Of a stretch of DNA of 40,708 nucleotides, positions 7,655-15,628 are shown piece after piece. The notes beneath the pieces were generated by a model. That model was not told the DNA's origin. It saw only the letters and a list, made by a program, of their open reading frames with translations, and searched no databases. Position 1 is the first letter of the stretch, and each line of letters opens with the position of its first letter. The stretch is from an uncultured beta proteobacterium. Its GTDB lineage: Bacteria; Pseudomonadota; Gammaproteobacteria; Burkholderiales; Burkholderiaceae_C. The stretch is taken from the NCBI GenBank assembly GCA_903822435.1, contig CAIJPE010000083.1, positions 1-40,708 of the forward strand, given 5' to 3'. The position numbers and the translations under genes were made by a program.

Positions 7655-9700
7655 ATGCGCGCGTGGACCGTTGACGCCGACGACATCCGTGTGGCCGAGG
7701 ACTTCGACGAGTCCCTGCTCCACCGCACGCCCGAGATCGAGGCCTTTCTCGCCCAGGGCCTGGACGACAAGTTCATCGTCATCGGCACCAAGGGCTTCGG
7801 CAAGACGCTGCTGCTCAAGGCCAAGCGCATCCTCTACCAGCGAGAAGGCCAGGCGGTGTGCCTGCCCAGCGGCAACCTGCTGGACAAGCCCATCGGCGAC
7901 AAGATCTTCGGGCGCGAGTCGGTGGCTTTCTTCTCGGTATCGCCGCTGCCCTGGTCCAAGGTGTGGCTGTCGGCCATCGCGCTGACGGTGCTCAAGCACG
8001 CCGAGGCGGCCGGCGGCCTGGTCGTCAACCCCCGCCTGGCCGGACTGGTGGCCGACGCGCAGTTGCACAGCGTGATCGACCACTTCGTGCGGCTGCTCGA
8101 CTTCACGCCCAGTGAACTGCAACGCTGCGCAGCCGATACCGACGGCCACCTGGTGCCGCGGTTGCGGGCGGTGAAATCGCCGCTGGCCCTGTTCATCGAC
8201 GGCATCGACGAGTACTTCAACAAGCACGTCGAGGAACTGCCCACGCACCCCAGCGTTACCGGAGAGCTTTCACCCGAGATCTGGCACTACGCGCAGCTGG
8301 GGCTGGTGGAGGTCGCCTACCAACTGCGGCGCATCAACCACCACCTGAAGGTCTTCGCCGCCATCCGCAAGGAGGCTTATTCGCGCCTGCCGCAGCGCAC
8401 GGCCATGTCGCAGCAGTACCGAGGCAGCGCGGTGGACATCGTCTACGCCCCCGAAAGCCTGCGCGAGATCTTCCTCAACAACATCCGCCTGGTGAAGGCC
8501 GAGCGCATGGTGCGGCCGGCGCTGCTGCGCGGCAGCCCGCTGCAGGCCTTCCTGGGCCTGACCAGCCTGACCGACGCCTACACCCGCGAAGAAGAAGACG
8601 CCTTCGGCTACCTGTGCCGCCACACCCTGCTGCGCCCGCGCGACCTGATGACCATCGGCGAGCGGCTGGCCGCGCTGCGGCCTGAAGACCGCCGCAACGA
8701 GCATGCCATCAAGGCGGCCGTGCACCAGGCCGCCACCGAGATCGCGCACGAATATCTGGCCGAGATCGCGCCCTACGTGGGGGACATCGAAGTCGAGCGC
8801 CTGTTCCACTGGCTGCCTGGGCATATCCTGAGCCGTGCCGAGGTGGAAGCCATCTTCGAGGCGCACAGCCGGTCCGACTTCGACGCCGAGCACGTCTTTC
8901 ACGCGCTGTACCGCGTGGGCCTGCTCGGTTACGTGCAGCACGACCTGGTGCGTGGCGAATGGCGGCAGCGCTTCCTGCGTCCGGGCGACGCCACGCTGGA
9001 GCCCAACGGGACGCTCCCGCGGGCCACGCACTACCTCGTGCACCCGGTCCTGTCGGATGTGATCGGCCGGGTCAATCCGGCCTTCCTGCAGCGCATCGAC
9101 CGCCACAACATCGTGGGTTATGACCGCCCGTGGCACGACGCCGGCGCGGTCGAGCGCGAGGCCTGCGTGCGCAACCTGTGCGTGCTGAAGGCCGACGTGC
9201 ACGGCTTCGGCGGCATGATGCGCACGGGCACCGATGCCCCGGTGCGCAAGGCCCTGGAAGAAGCCGTGGCGCGCTGGGCGCCACCGCAGGCCATCATCGA
9301 GACCGGCTCGGGCGATGCCGCACTGATTGCCGACGACGACCCGGTGGCCTTGGCGCAGACGGCTCGGCACCTGATGGACGATGTCTACCAGGCGCCCGGA
9401 CAGCCGCGCCTGCGCATCGCCCTGCACTACGGTGCAGTGCAGACCCGGCAACGCGATATCGACCTGCGCACCGTCATCGTCGGCGGCGAGGCGATCTTGT
9501 GCGCGGCGCGGGTGGAGCCGGTGGTCGAGCCCGGGCAGATCTGGGCGACCGAGGAATTCCGCCAGCAGTTCGTGTTGCGCCCGACGCTGTGGCGCACCAC
9601 GCCGGTAGCACCGGCGTCGGGCGGGGAACTGTTCAACGTGCGCAAGGAGGCCACGGCGGAGGCTGACCTGTGGGTGCGGCTGCACCGGCTGGAGAGTTGA
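7655..9700 (+). CDS. P-loop ATPase with winged-helix region and C-terminal class III nucleotide-cyclase-like domain
   Basis: A 681-residue soluble protein without a signal peptide or membrane segments. Residues 1-60 lead into Walker A GTKGFGKT at 44-51; Walker B LALFIDGIDE is at 177-186. This pattern resembles the large STAND / Sll1717-type P-loop ATPases. Around 380-470 a segment with FHALYRVGLLGYV looks like a winged helix. Residues about 505-660 resemble a class III adenylate/guanylate cyclase domain: D514 in KADVHGFG and D554 in SGDAAL match the two metal aspartates, and GEAILCAARVEP matches the GxxVNxAARxE motif. The catalytic arginine (R619) is kept but the asparagine is leucine (L615), so activity is uncertain. 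ATG 7655 is preceded by AAGGAA. A nucleotide-sensing or signalling role is inference. Confidence 0.85.
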   Translation: MRAWTVDADDIRVAEDFDESLLHRTPEIEAFLAQGLDDKFIVIGTKGFGKTLLLKAKRILYQREGQAVCLPSGNLLDKPIGDKIFGRESVAFFSVSPLPWSKVWLSAIALTVLKHAEAAGGLVVNPRLAGLVADAQLHSVIDHFVRLLDFTPSELQRCAADTDGHLVPRLRAVKSPLALFIDGIDEYFNKHVEELPTHPSVTGELSPEIWHYAQLGLVEVAYQLRRINHHLKVFAAIRKEAYSRLPQRTAMSQQYRGSAVDIVYAPESLREIFLNNIRLVKAERMVRPALLRGSPLQAFLGLTSLTDAYTREEEDAFGYLCRHTLLRPRDLMTIGERLAALRPEDRRNEHAIKAAVHQAATEIAHEYLAEIAPYVGDIEVERLFHWLPGHILSRAEVEAIFEAHSRSDFDAEHVFHALYRVGLLGYVQHDLVRGEWRQRFLRPGDATLEPNGTLPRATHYLVHPVLSDVIGRVNPAFLQRIDRHNIVGYDRPWHDAGAVEREACVRNLCVLKADVHGFGGMMRTGTDAPVRKALEEAVARWAPPQAIIETGSGDAALIADDDPVALAQTARHLMDDVYQAPGQPRLRIALHYGAVQTRQRDIDLRTVIVGGEAILCAARVEPVVEPGQIWATEEFRQQFVLRPTLWRTTPVAPASGGELFNVRKEATAEADLWVRLHRLES

Positions 9701-9701
9701 G

Positions 9702-9725
9702 CCCGGCCCGCAAGGCCGCGCCGGG
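9702..9725 (+). terminator. Weak hairpin after the ATPase-cyclase gene
   Basis: CCCGGC at 9702-9707 pairs with GCCGGG at 9720-9725, with extra CC/GG pairing possible inside the 12-base loop. It begins one base after the stop codon. There is no T-run, so as an intrinsic terminator it would be weak. Confidence 0.35.
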
Positions 9726-9741
9726 GCATTGCGATCAGAGC

Positions 9742-9771
9742 CTGACTGACTGGCCGGATCGTCGCTATGAT
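9742..9771 (+). promoter_or_regulatory. Candidate sigma-70 promoter for the lactonase-like gene
   Basis: A -10-like TATGAT lies at 9766-9771 and a weak -35-like CTGACT at 9742-9747, with an 18-base spacer. Position fits: the start codon is 25 bases after the -10 box. This would give the downstream secreted enzyme its own transcript separate from the ATPase gene. Confidence 0.4.
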
Positions 9772-9795
9772 GAAGCCGCACAAGGAGACAAGAAG

Positions 9796-10593
9796 ATGAA
9801 GGCCCGCTTGTGGTTGACGCTCGGTGTGGGTGCGCTGGTTTCGCTGTCGGCGGTGGCCCAGGAGGTGACGCTCACGCGGCTCGATTGCGGCACCGGGGTC
9901 AACGACCCGAGGCGCTTCAGCGACACCTATGCCTACAGCGAGACGACCAAACCCTTCACGTTCAGTTGCTACGTGATTCGGCACGGCTCGGACGTCATGG
10001 TCTGGGACACGGGGTATCTGCCGGCTTCCGTCCCGAGTGCCACCAACAAGCCGCTGGCCGAGTTGCTGAAGCAGATCAACGTCAATCCCGATGAGGTCAA
10101 GTACGTCGGGATCAGTCATTTCCACGCCGACCACACCGGCCAGTTGAGTTCGCTCAAGAATGCGACCTTGCTGATCGGCAAGGGCGATTGGGATGGCATC
10201 AACGCCACGCCCCCGATGGGCGGCGCCAACGTCAAGGGGTTCGCGGAGTGGATCGCCGAGAAGCGCAAGGTCGAGTCACTCAGTGCGGACAAGGACGTGT
10301 TCGAGGACGGCACCGTCATGATGCTGCGGGCTCCGGGCCACACGCCAGGGCATAGCATCCTGCTGGTCCGTCTCAAGGAGATGGGGCCCGTGATCCTCAG
10401 TGGTGACGCCGTGCATTTCTACGAGAACTACGAGCACGAGGGCGTGCCGGGCTTCAATTACGATCGCGCACAGACGCTCGCCTCGATCCAGCGAATCAAG
10501 CAGATCGAGAAGAACCTGAAGGCCACGCTGATCATCCAGCACGACCCGCGAGACATCGGCAAGCTGCCCGCCTTTCCCGCTGCGGCGAAGTAG
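9796..10593 (+). CDS. Secreted metallo-beta-lactamase-fold hydrolase, N-acyl-homoserine lactonase-like
   Basis: A 265-residue protein with an N-terminal signal peptide (MKARLWLT through AVAQ) that points to the periplasm or outside. The metal-binding motif HFHADH has H108, H110, D112 and H113; H182 and H186 lie in GHTPGHS, D204 in SGDAVHF, and a final histidine H249 in QHDPRD. The pattern is that of a dinuclear zinc hydrolase of the AHL lactonase / glyoxalase II superfamily. The start at ATG 9796 has the strong ribosome binding site AAGGAGA. True AHL lactonases such as AiiA are mostly cytosolic, so the exported form may act on other lactones or esters. Quorum quenching is a possibility, not a reading. 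Confidence 0.88.
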   Translation: MKARLWLTLGVGALVSLSAVAQEVTLTRLDCGTGVNDPRRFSDTYAYSETTKPFTFSCYVIRHGSDVMVWDTGYLPASVPSATNKPLAELLKQINVNPDEVKYVGISHFHADHTGQLSSLKNATLLIGKGDWDGINATPPMGGANVKGFAEWIAEKRKVESLSADKDVFEDGTVMMLRAPGHTPGHSILLVRLKEMGPVILSGDAVHFYENYEHEGVPGFNYDRAQTLASIQRIKQIEKNLKATLIIQHDPRDIGKLPAFPAAAK

Positions 10594-10653
10594 GCCGGGT
10601 TTTCTGGATCCGGGTCGAACCCACGCGAATGCGGTGGCAATTCTGCGGGCCGC

Positions 10654-11856
10654 TCATTTCATGGTGATTCCGCGGAGTTCGGCCAGCCGCTCGAGATCGA
10701 TCAACTCGACGCTTCCTGATCCGAAGTTCGTCACGAGCAGGCTCCTTCCATCGCGTGTGAGCTTCAATTCCCGAGGAAAGCCCCCCGCGGGAATGCGGCC
10801 TGCGGCCACGTCGAGGTGGTTCACATCAAGGAACGAAATCGACGCGTTGCGGCCTGCACCGAAGCGGTCGGAGTTGGCGACGAAGACATGGGCCCCGTCC
10901 ACGGCAATGCCCACCGGGGACGGCCCCACAGGCACGCTGGCCTGCTGGGAGTGATCGGGATCACTTACGAGCTTGCTGGCGTCGAAGACGATCACCGCAT
11001 GGCTCCCGCGGGCCGTCACGTACACGCGATCCCCTGTGGGCGATACCGCCACGCGCACCGGGTTGCAGCCAGCTGGCACGCGGGCGACCACGGCGCTGGC
11101 CGGGTCGACTGCCGCGCGCGCCACATCGATAACCATGAGCATGCCCGCCGGGTGCACGGGGCCCTTCCCCTCGGGCGCGCAGCTGCGCTCACCGGGCCCG
11201 ACCTCGCTGGTGCTGTAGAGCCAGCGTCCATCCGGCGAAAGCACCAGCCCGACGGGCGCGCCACCCGTTCTGATCTGCCCCGCCAGATGCATGACGCTGC
11301 CGGTCGACCCTTCGGTGAAGTCGTAGACGCTGAGCGTGTCGGATCGTTCGGCGCTGACAAAGACCCGCTTGTCGTCCGGTGTGAAAGCGACATAGATGTG
11401 GCCGGCGCCTGCCCCACCGGCAGGCCCATCGAGCAGGGCATTCTCGGCACCGGTGACCAGGCGCTCGGTGGACAGCAGCACGATGCCCTGACCGGTGGCG
11501 GCCACCAGAACCTTGCCATCCCCGCTGAGCGCCATGCCCGTGAGCTGGCCGGGTGCGGCCACCGTCCGCAACAGAGACATCTCGCCGTTCGAACGTGCCA
11601 GCACCGCCACCTGGCTCCTGCCATTCCTGCCTGTCAGCGAGACAAAGATCGAGCATCCGTCCGCGCTGGGGACCGCCGAAAAGGGACGGCCCGGTACGTC
11701 GATCTGGGTGATGGCCCGCGATGCCGGTTGATTGCAGCCGGATGGCTCGGCGTTGGCAGGGTCCGAGACCCACGGAAGGCAGGCAAACCCGAGGACCATG
11801 CCCAGCAGGCCTCCGTTGATCGCGGGCCTTCGGGTTGCGAAGCATCCAGGTGTCAC
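10654..11856 (-). CDS. Secreted beta-propeller (YVTN / lactonase-repeat) protein
   Basis: A 400-residue protein. I place the start at GTG 11856, where AAGGA lies upstream and an export signal (ATRRPAINGGLL followed by a hydrophobic run ending in PANA) follows; the frame stays open further upstream without coding character. The body is made of about 40-residue repeats with VFVSAERSDTLSVYD, LVLSPDGRWLYSTSE, VAVSPTGDRVYVTARG and VFVANSDRFG, the hallmark of YVTN-type seven-bladed propellers. A paired RR in the signal could mean Tat export but the motif is imperfect. Such proteins bind ligands or act as lactonases; no catalytic residues can be assigned. It faces the lactonase-like gene tail to tail, 60 bases apart. 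Confidence 0.8.
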   Translation of the reverse strand: MTPGCFATRRPAINGGLLGMVLGFACLPWVSDPANAEPSGCNQPASRAITQIDVPGRPFSAVPSADGCSIFVSLTGRNGRSQVAVLARSNGEMSLLRTVAAPGQLTGMALSGDGKVLVAATGQGIVLLSTERLVTGAENALLDGPAGGAGAGHIYVAFTPDDKRVFVSAERSDTLSVYDFTEGSTGSVMHLAGQIRTGGAPVGLVLSPDGRWLYSTSEVGPGERSCAPEGKGPVHPAGMLMVIDVARAAVDPASAVVARVPAGCNPVRVAVSPTGDRVYVTARGSHAVIVFDASKLVSDPDHSQQASVPVGPSPVGIAVDGAHVFVANSDRFGAGRNASISFLDVNHLDVAAGRIPAGGFPRELKLTRDGRSLLVTNFGSGSVELIDLERLAELRGITMK

Positions 11857-11885
11857 GGTCGTTCCTTGGAGTGCGGGCAGGTCGG

Positions 11886-11907
11886 CTCGAATCGGCGGTG
11901 ATTCGAG
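11886..11907. promoter_or_regulatory. Perfect 8-bp inverted repeat upstream of the beta-propeller gene
   Basis: CTCGAATC at 11886-11893 and GATTCGAG at 11900-11907 enclose a six-base loop. The element lies 30 bases upstream of the GTG start and 129 bases after the end of the liv operon. It could be an operator, or a hairpin that ends liv transcription. No T-tract follows on the minus strand, which favours the operator reading. Confidence 0.45.
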
Positions 11908-12035
11908 GTTTCTCGCACGGGCCGATGATGATGGCTGGAACCGGGGCAAGTGGCAACACATCCGACCCTTGCGCGCTGGCACTGCCGAAGGACGAGGCCA
12001 TCGGCCGGCGCCGCGCCGCGGACGACGGCGCGCGC

Positions 12036-12770
12036 TCAATCGCCGTTCTTGCGCGCCCCCAGGTAGGTCTCGATCACCCGCTGATCCCCCGCCAGGTCTT
12101 GCGCCGGCCCTTCCAGCACCAGGTCGCCCGTCTCCAGCACGTAGCCGTAGTCGGCCACCTCCAGCGCGGCCCGGGCGTTCTGCTCCACCAGCAGGATCGT
12201 CACGCCGCTGGCGCGCAGCTGCCGGATGATGGTGAAGATGTCGCGCACGATCAGCGGGGCCAGGCCCAGGCTGGGTTCGTCCAGCATCAGCAGCTTGGGC
12301 GCGCCCATGAGCGCGCGGCCGATGGCCAGCATCTGCCGCTCGCCGCCCGAGAGCGTGCCGGCCTGCTGGGCCCGGCGCTCCTTCAGCCGCGGGAAGAGGA
12401 CGTACACCCGTTCCATGCCGTCGCGCCACTGCGGCACGCGCTGCTTCATCGGCCGCCATCCGCCCAGCACGAGGTTGTCTTCCACGCTCATGGTGCCGAA
12501 GAGCTCGCGCTTTTCGGGCACCAGCGCCATGCCGTGCATCACGCGCTCTTCGAGCGTCAGCCCCGCGATGTCGACGCCGCCCAGGCGCAGGCCGCCGGTG
12601 GATCGCAGGAGTCCCATGAGGGCATTGAGCAGCGTGGACTTGCCCGCGCCGTTCGGCCCGATGACCGTGACCACGCTGCCCTGCGGCGCGCTGATGCTCA
12701 GGCCGCGCAGCACTTCGGCCTTGCCGTAGCCGGCGTGCAGGCCGGTGACTTCGAGCAGGGGCGCGGCCAT
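12036..12770 (-). CDS. livF: Liv-type ABC transporter ATPase, LivF subunit (second system)
   Basis: A 244-residue ABC ATPase and the last gene of the minus-strand hydroxycinnamate operon. Walker A GPNGAGKST is at residues 38-46, followed by the signature LSGGERQML, Walker B LLMLDEPSLGLAP and the switch VEQNARAAL. Its ATG overlaps the stop of the permease-ATPase fusion by one base (TGATG). It pairs with the ATPase half of that fusion to drive import. Confidence 0.95.
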   Translation of the reverse strand: MAAPLLEVTGLHAGYGKAEVLRGLSISAPQGSVVTVIGPNGAGKSTLLNALMGLLRSTGGLRLGGVDIAGLTLEERVMHGMALVPEKRELFGTMSVEDNLVLGGWRPMKQRVPQWRDGMERVYVLFPRLKERRAQQAGTLSGGERQMLAIGRALMGAPKLLMLDEPSLGLAPLIVRDIFTIIRQLRASGVTILLVEQNARAALEVADYGYVLETGDLVLEGPAQDLAGDQRVIETYLGARKNGD

Positions 12771-14557
12771 CAGTGTTCCGTGCCGAGGTAAGCCGCGCGC
12801 ACCTCGGGGCTGGCCTGGACTTCGGCCGGTGTGCCTTCGATCAGGCGGGTGCCGAATTCCATCACCACGATGCGGTCGGTCAGGTTCATCACGAAGTCCA
12901 TGTCGTGTTCGACCAGCAGCAGGCTCAGGCCTTCGGCCTTGAGCTGGCGCAGCACGGCCGCCAGGGCCTGCTTCTCCTGGTGGCGAAGGCCCGCGGCGGG
13001 TTCGTCCAGCAGCAGCACGGCCGGGTCGCTGGCCAGGGCGCGGGCGATTTCCACCAGCCGCTGCGGGCCCAGGGCCAGGTTGCCGGCGAGTTCGTGTTGC
13101 TGCGCGGCCAGGCCCACGCGTTCGAGCTGGCGCGCGGCCTCGTGCAGGGCGCGACGCTCCTCGGCGCGGTCCAGCCGCAGCATGGCCGCCACGCTGCCGC
13201 TGCGCGTGCGCAGGTAGGTGCCCAGGGCCACGTTTTCCAGCACGGTCATGTCGGGCACCAGCTTCACGTGCTGGAAGGTGCGCGACAGGCCCATCCGAGC
13301 CACCGTGCGCGAAGGCAGGCCGTCGACGCGCTTGCCGCGCAGCCACACCTCGCCGCTGGTCAGGGGCAACACGCCCGAGACGAGGTTGAAGGTGGTGGAC
13401 TTGCCCGCGCCGTTCGGCCCGATCAGCCCCACGATGTCCCCGGCCTTGATCGCAAAGCTGATGTCGTTGACGGCGACCAGCCCGCCGAAGGCCTTGCGCA
13501 CCGCCCTCACGTCCAGCAGCAGTTCGCCGCGGGCCGGCTTGTCGCGCGCGGCCAGGGGTGCAGCAGGCTCCGCGTCGGGCGGTGTGACGGTCGCCTTGCG
13601 GGCCGGCCACAGCCGCGCGATCAGCGGCCAGACGCCCTGCGGCGAGACCTGCAGCACGATGACCAGCACGATGCCGAAGACGATGATCTCGTAGCTTCCG
13701 GCGCTGCCCAGCAGCCGGGGCAGCCACACCTGGAGCTGGTCTTCCGTGAGCTTGACCAGGGCCGCCCCCGTGAAGGCGCCCCACACGCTGCCCACGCCGC
13801 CCAGCACGGCCATGAAGAGGTATTCGATGCCGAACTTGATGCCGAAGGGGCTGGGGTTGACGCTGCGCTGCAGGTGCGCAAACAACCAGCCGGAGACGCT
13901 GGCCAACTGGGCCGCGATGACGAACATCACCACCTTGTAGCGGAAGGTGCTGGCGCCCATGGCCTCGGGCATGGTGGTGCCGCCGCCGCGGTTCAGGTTG
14001 AGCGCGCGCATCACGCGCCCTGGCCTCGAATCCAGCAGGTGCACCACCGCCAGCGCCCCGGCCAGCGCGGCCAGCCAGATCAGGCCGTAGATGCGCCGCT
14101 CGGCCTTCAGGCTGAAGCCGAAGAGCTCGATGGGCGGCACGCCCAGCAGGCCATCGTACTTGCCCAGCGCCTCCAGGTTGCCCATGGTGTAGAACAAGGC
14201 CAGGCTCCAGGCGATGGTGGCCAGGGGCAGGTAGTGGCCGGACATGCGCAGGGTCAGCCAGCCCAGCACCAGCGAGGCCGCCGCCGTCAGCACCAGGCCC
14301 GCCGCCAGGCCGATCCAGGGCGACAGGCCGAAGTGCGTGCACAGGTAGGCGCTGCTGTAGGCGCCGATGCCGGCGAAGGCCGCCTGTCCGAAGCTGGTCA
14401 GCCCGCCGATGCCCGTGAGCAGCACCAGGCCCAGGGCCACCAGCGCATACATGCCGATGTAGTTCAGCTGCGTGATCCAGAAGTCCGGCACCGGCAGCCA
14501 GGGCACGATGAAGACGGCGAGCGCCAAGGCCGCCAGGGGTTTGATCGAGCCGTTCAC
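12770..14557 (-). CDS. Fused Liv-type permease-ATPase (LivM-LivG)
   Basis: A 595-residue protein joining two usually separate subunits. Residues 1 to about 330 are a LivM-type permease with GGLTSFGQAAFAGIGAYS and the coupling loop GGVGSVWGAFTGAAL. After a charged, proline- and alanine-rich linker (about 331-345) comes a LivG-type ATPase with Walker A GPNGAGKST (K386), the signature LALGPQRLVEIAR and Walker B VLLLDEPAAGL. LALGPQ is a relaxed form of LSGGQ. The start is GTG at 14557, two bases after the livH stop. The join is clean in one frame and both halves are full length, so it is a real fusion, not a sequencing error. It is the third subunit of the importer. Confidence 0.94.
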   Translation of the reverse strand: MNGSIKPLAALALAVFIVPWLPVPDFWITQLNYIGMYALVALGLVLLTGIGGLTSFGQAAFAGIGAYSSAYLCTHFGLSPWIGLAAGLVLTAAASLVLGWLTLRMSGHYLPLATIAWSLALFYTMGNLEALGKYDGLLGVPPIELFGFSLKAERRIYGLIWLAALAGALAVVHLLDSRPGRVMRALNLNRGGGTTMPEAMGASTFRYKVVMFVIAAQLASVSGWLFAHLQRSVNPSPFGIKFGIEYLFMAVLGGVGSVWGAFTGAALVKLTEDQLQVWLPRLLGSAGSYEIIVFGIVLVIVLQVSPQGVWPLIARLWPARKATVTPPDAEPAAPLAARDKPARGELLLDVRAVRKAFGGLVAVNDISFAIKAGDIVGLIGPNGAGKSTTFNLVSGVLPLTSGEVWLRGKRVDGLPSRTVARMGLSRTFQHVKLVPDMTVLENVALGTYLRTRSGSVAAMLRLDRAEERRALHEAARQLERVGLAAQQHELAGNLALGPQRLVEIARALASDPAVLLLDEPAAGLRHQEKQALAAVLRQLKAEGLSLLLVEHDMDFVMNLTDRIVVMEFGTRLIEGTPAEVQASPEVRAAYLGTEH

Positions 14558-14558
14558 C

Positions 14559-15596
14559 CTAGTGTTCCTCGTGGTCGCGGTCGACGAATGAACGCCACAG
14601 CAGCACGGGCAGGATCGCGGTGAACACGATCACCTCCTTGAAGGCGCTGGCCCAGAAGGAGCCGAAGGACTCGATCAGCCCCACCCCGATGGCGCCGCCC
14701 AGGGCCAAAGGGAAACTGGTCAGGCCGGCGAACACCGCGGCCACGAAGCCTTTCAGGCCGATGAGGAAGCCGCTGTCGTAGTAGATGGTGGTGCTCGGGC
14801 CGATCAGCAGGCCCGAGAGCGTGCCGATGAAGGCCGCCATGGTGAAGCTCAGCGAGCCGGCCCCGTCGGTGGCGATGCCCATGAGCCGGGCGCCCGTGCG
14901 GTTGACGGCCGTGGCTCGCAGGCCCTTGCCAGCCAGCGTGCGCTCGAAGAACACGAACAGCGCCACGATCAGCGCCAGCGAAGCCGCGAACACGATGAGC
15001 GTCTGCCCCGTGATGGCCAGCGCCCCGAAGCTGAAGCGCTGGTCCCAGAAGGGCGTGGTACGAAAGCCCTCGGCGCCGAAGAACACCAGGCCCAGGCCGG
15101 TCAGCGCGAAATGCACGCCCACCGACACGATCAGCAGCACCAGCACGCTGGCGTCGGCCAGCGGGCGGTAGGCCAGCCGGTACACCAGCGGCCCCATCGG
15201 CGTGACCAGCGCCAGCGTCAGCAGGGCCTGCACCAGCAGCGGAGGCTTGCTGCGCGCGACGGCCAGGGCCACCAGCGCAGCCGCCACCGGCAAGGCCAGC
15301 GTGCGCACCGCATGGCGCGCCATGCGGTGCGCCGGCCAGTGTTCACGAACCGCCTGCACGCCATCCAGCAGCGCCACGCCCGCGGCCATCAGCAAGAGCA
15401 GCCACACGGTACCGGGCACCACGCCGGCCTGCAGCAGCGCCATGGTCAGCGCGCCGAAGGCCACGTACTCGCCCTGCGGTATGAAGATGATGCGGGTGAC
15501 CGCGAACACCAGCACCAGCGCGATGGCGATCAGGGCATAGATGGCGCCGTTGGTGACGCCGTCCAGGCCGAGGATGCTGGCGATGGTCCAGTCCAT
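14559..15596 (-). CDS. livH: Liv-type ABC transporter permease, LivH subunit (second system)
   Basis: A 345-residue inner-membrane permease, about 50 residues longer than most LivH proteins. The extra length is an inserted hydrophobic region near residues 75-130. The family motif [28 protein letters not shown] is near the N-terminus, where IPQGEY replaces the usual LAHG, and the coupling loop [16 protein letters not shown] is near the C-terminus. It forms the channel with the permease half of the fused protein. It follows the solute-binding protein gene by 32 bases. Confidence 0.93.
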   Translation of the reverse strand: MDWTIASILGLDGVTNGAIYALIAIALVLVFAVTRIIFIPQGEYVAFGALTMALLQAGVVPGTVWLLLLMAAGVALLDGVQAVREHWPAHRMARHAVRTLALPVAAALVALAVARSKPPLLVQALLTLALVTPMGPLVYRLAYRPLADASVLVLLIVSVGVHFALTGLGLVFFGAEGFRTTPFWDQRFSFGALAITGQTLIVFAASLALIVALFVFFERTLAGKGLRATAVNRTGARLMGIATDGAGSLSFTMAAFIGTLSGLLIGPSTTIYYDSGFLIGLKGFVAAVFAGLTSFPLALGGAIGVGLIESFGSFWASAFKEVIVFTAILPVLLWRSFVDRDHEEH

Positions 15597-15628
15597 GGGG
15601 GGTCCGCGGGGCGTGCTTCAGCGCAGGA

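Noticed and set aside
7655..10593. A classical anti-phage island
   Set aside because: Only one signalling-type gene is present; no effector nuclease, membrane pore or known defence partner is next to it, so the defence idea remains a hypothesis.
11857..12459. N-terminal extension of the beta-propeller protein up to 12459
   Set aside because: The extra 201 residues lie antisense or out of frame across livF and an intergenic gap; a ribosome binding site and signal peptide support the GTG at 11856.
12773..14623. A 616-residue open frame opposite the permease-ATPase fusion
   Set aside because: Shadow frame; all transporter motifs are on the minus strand.
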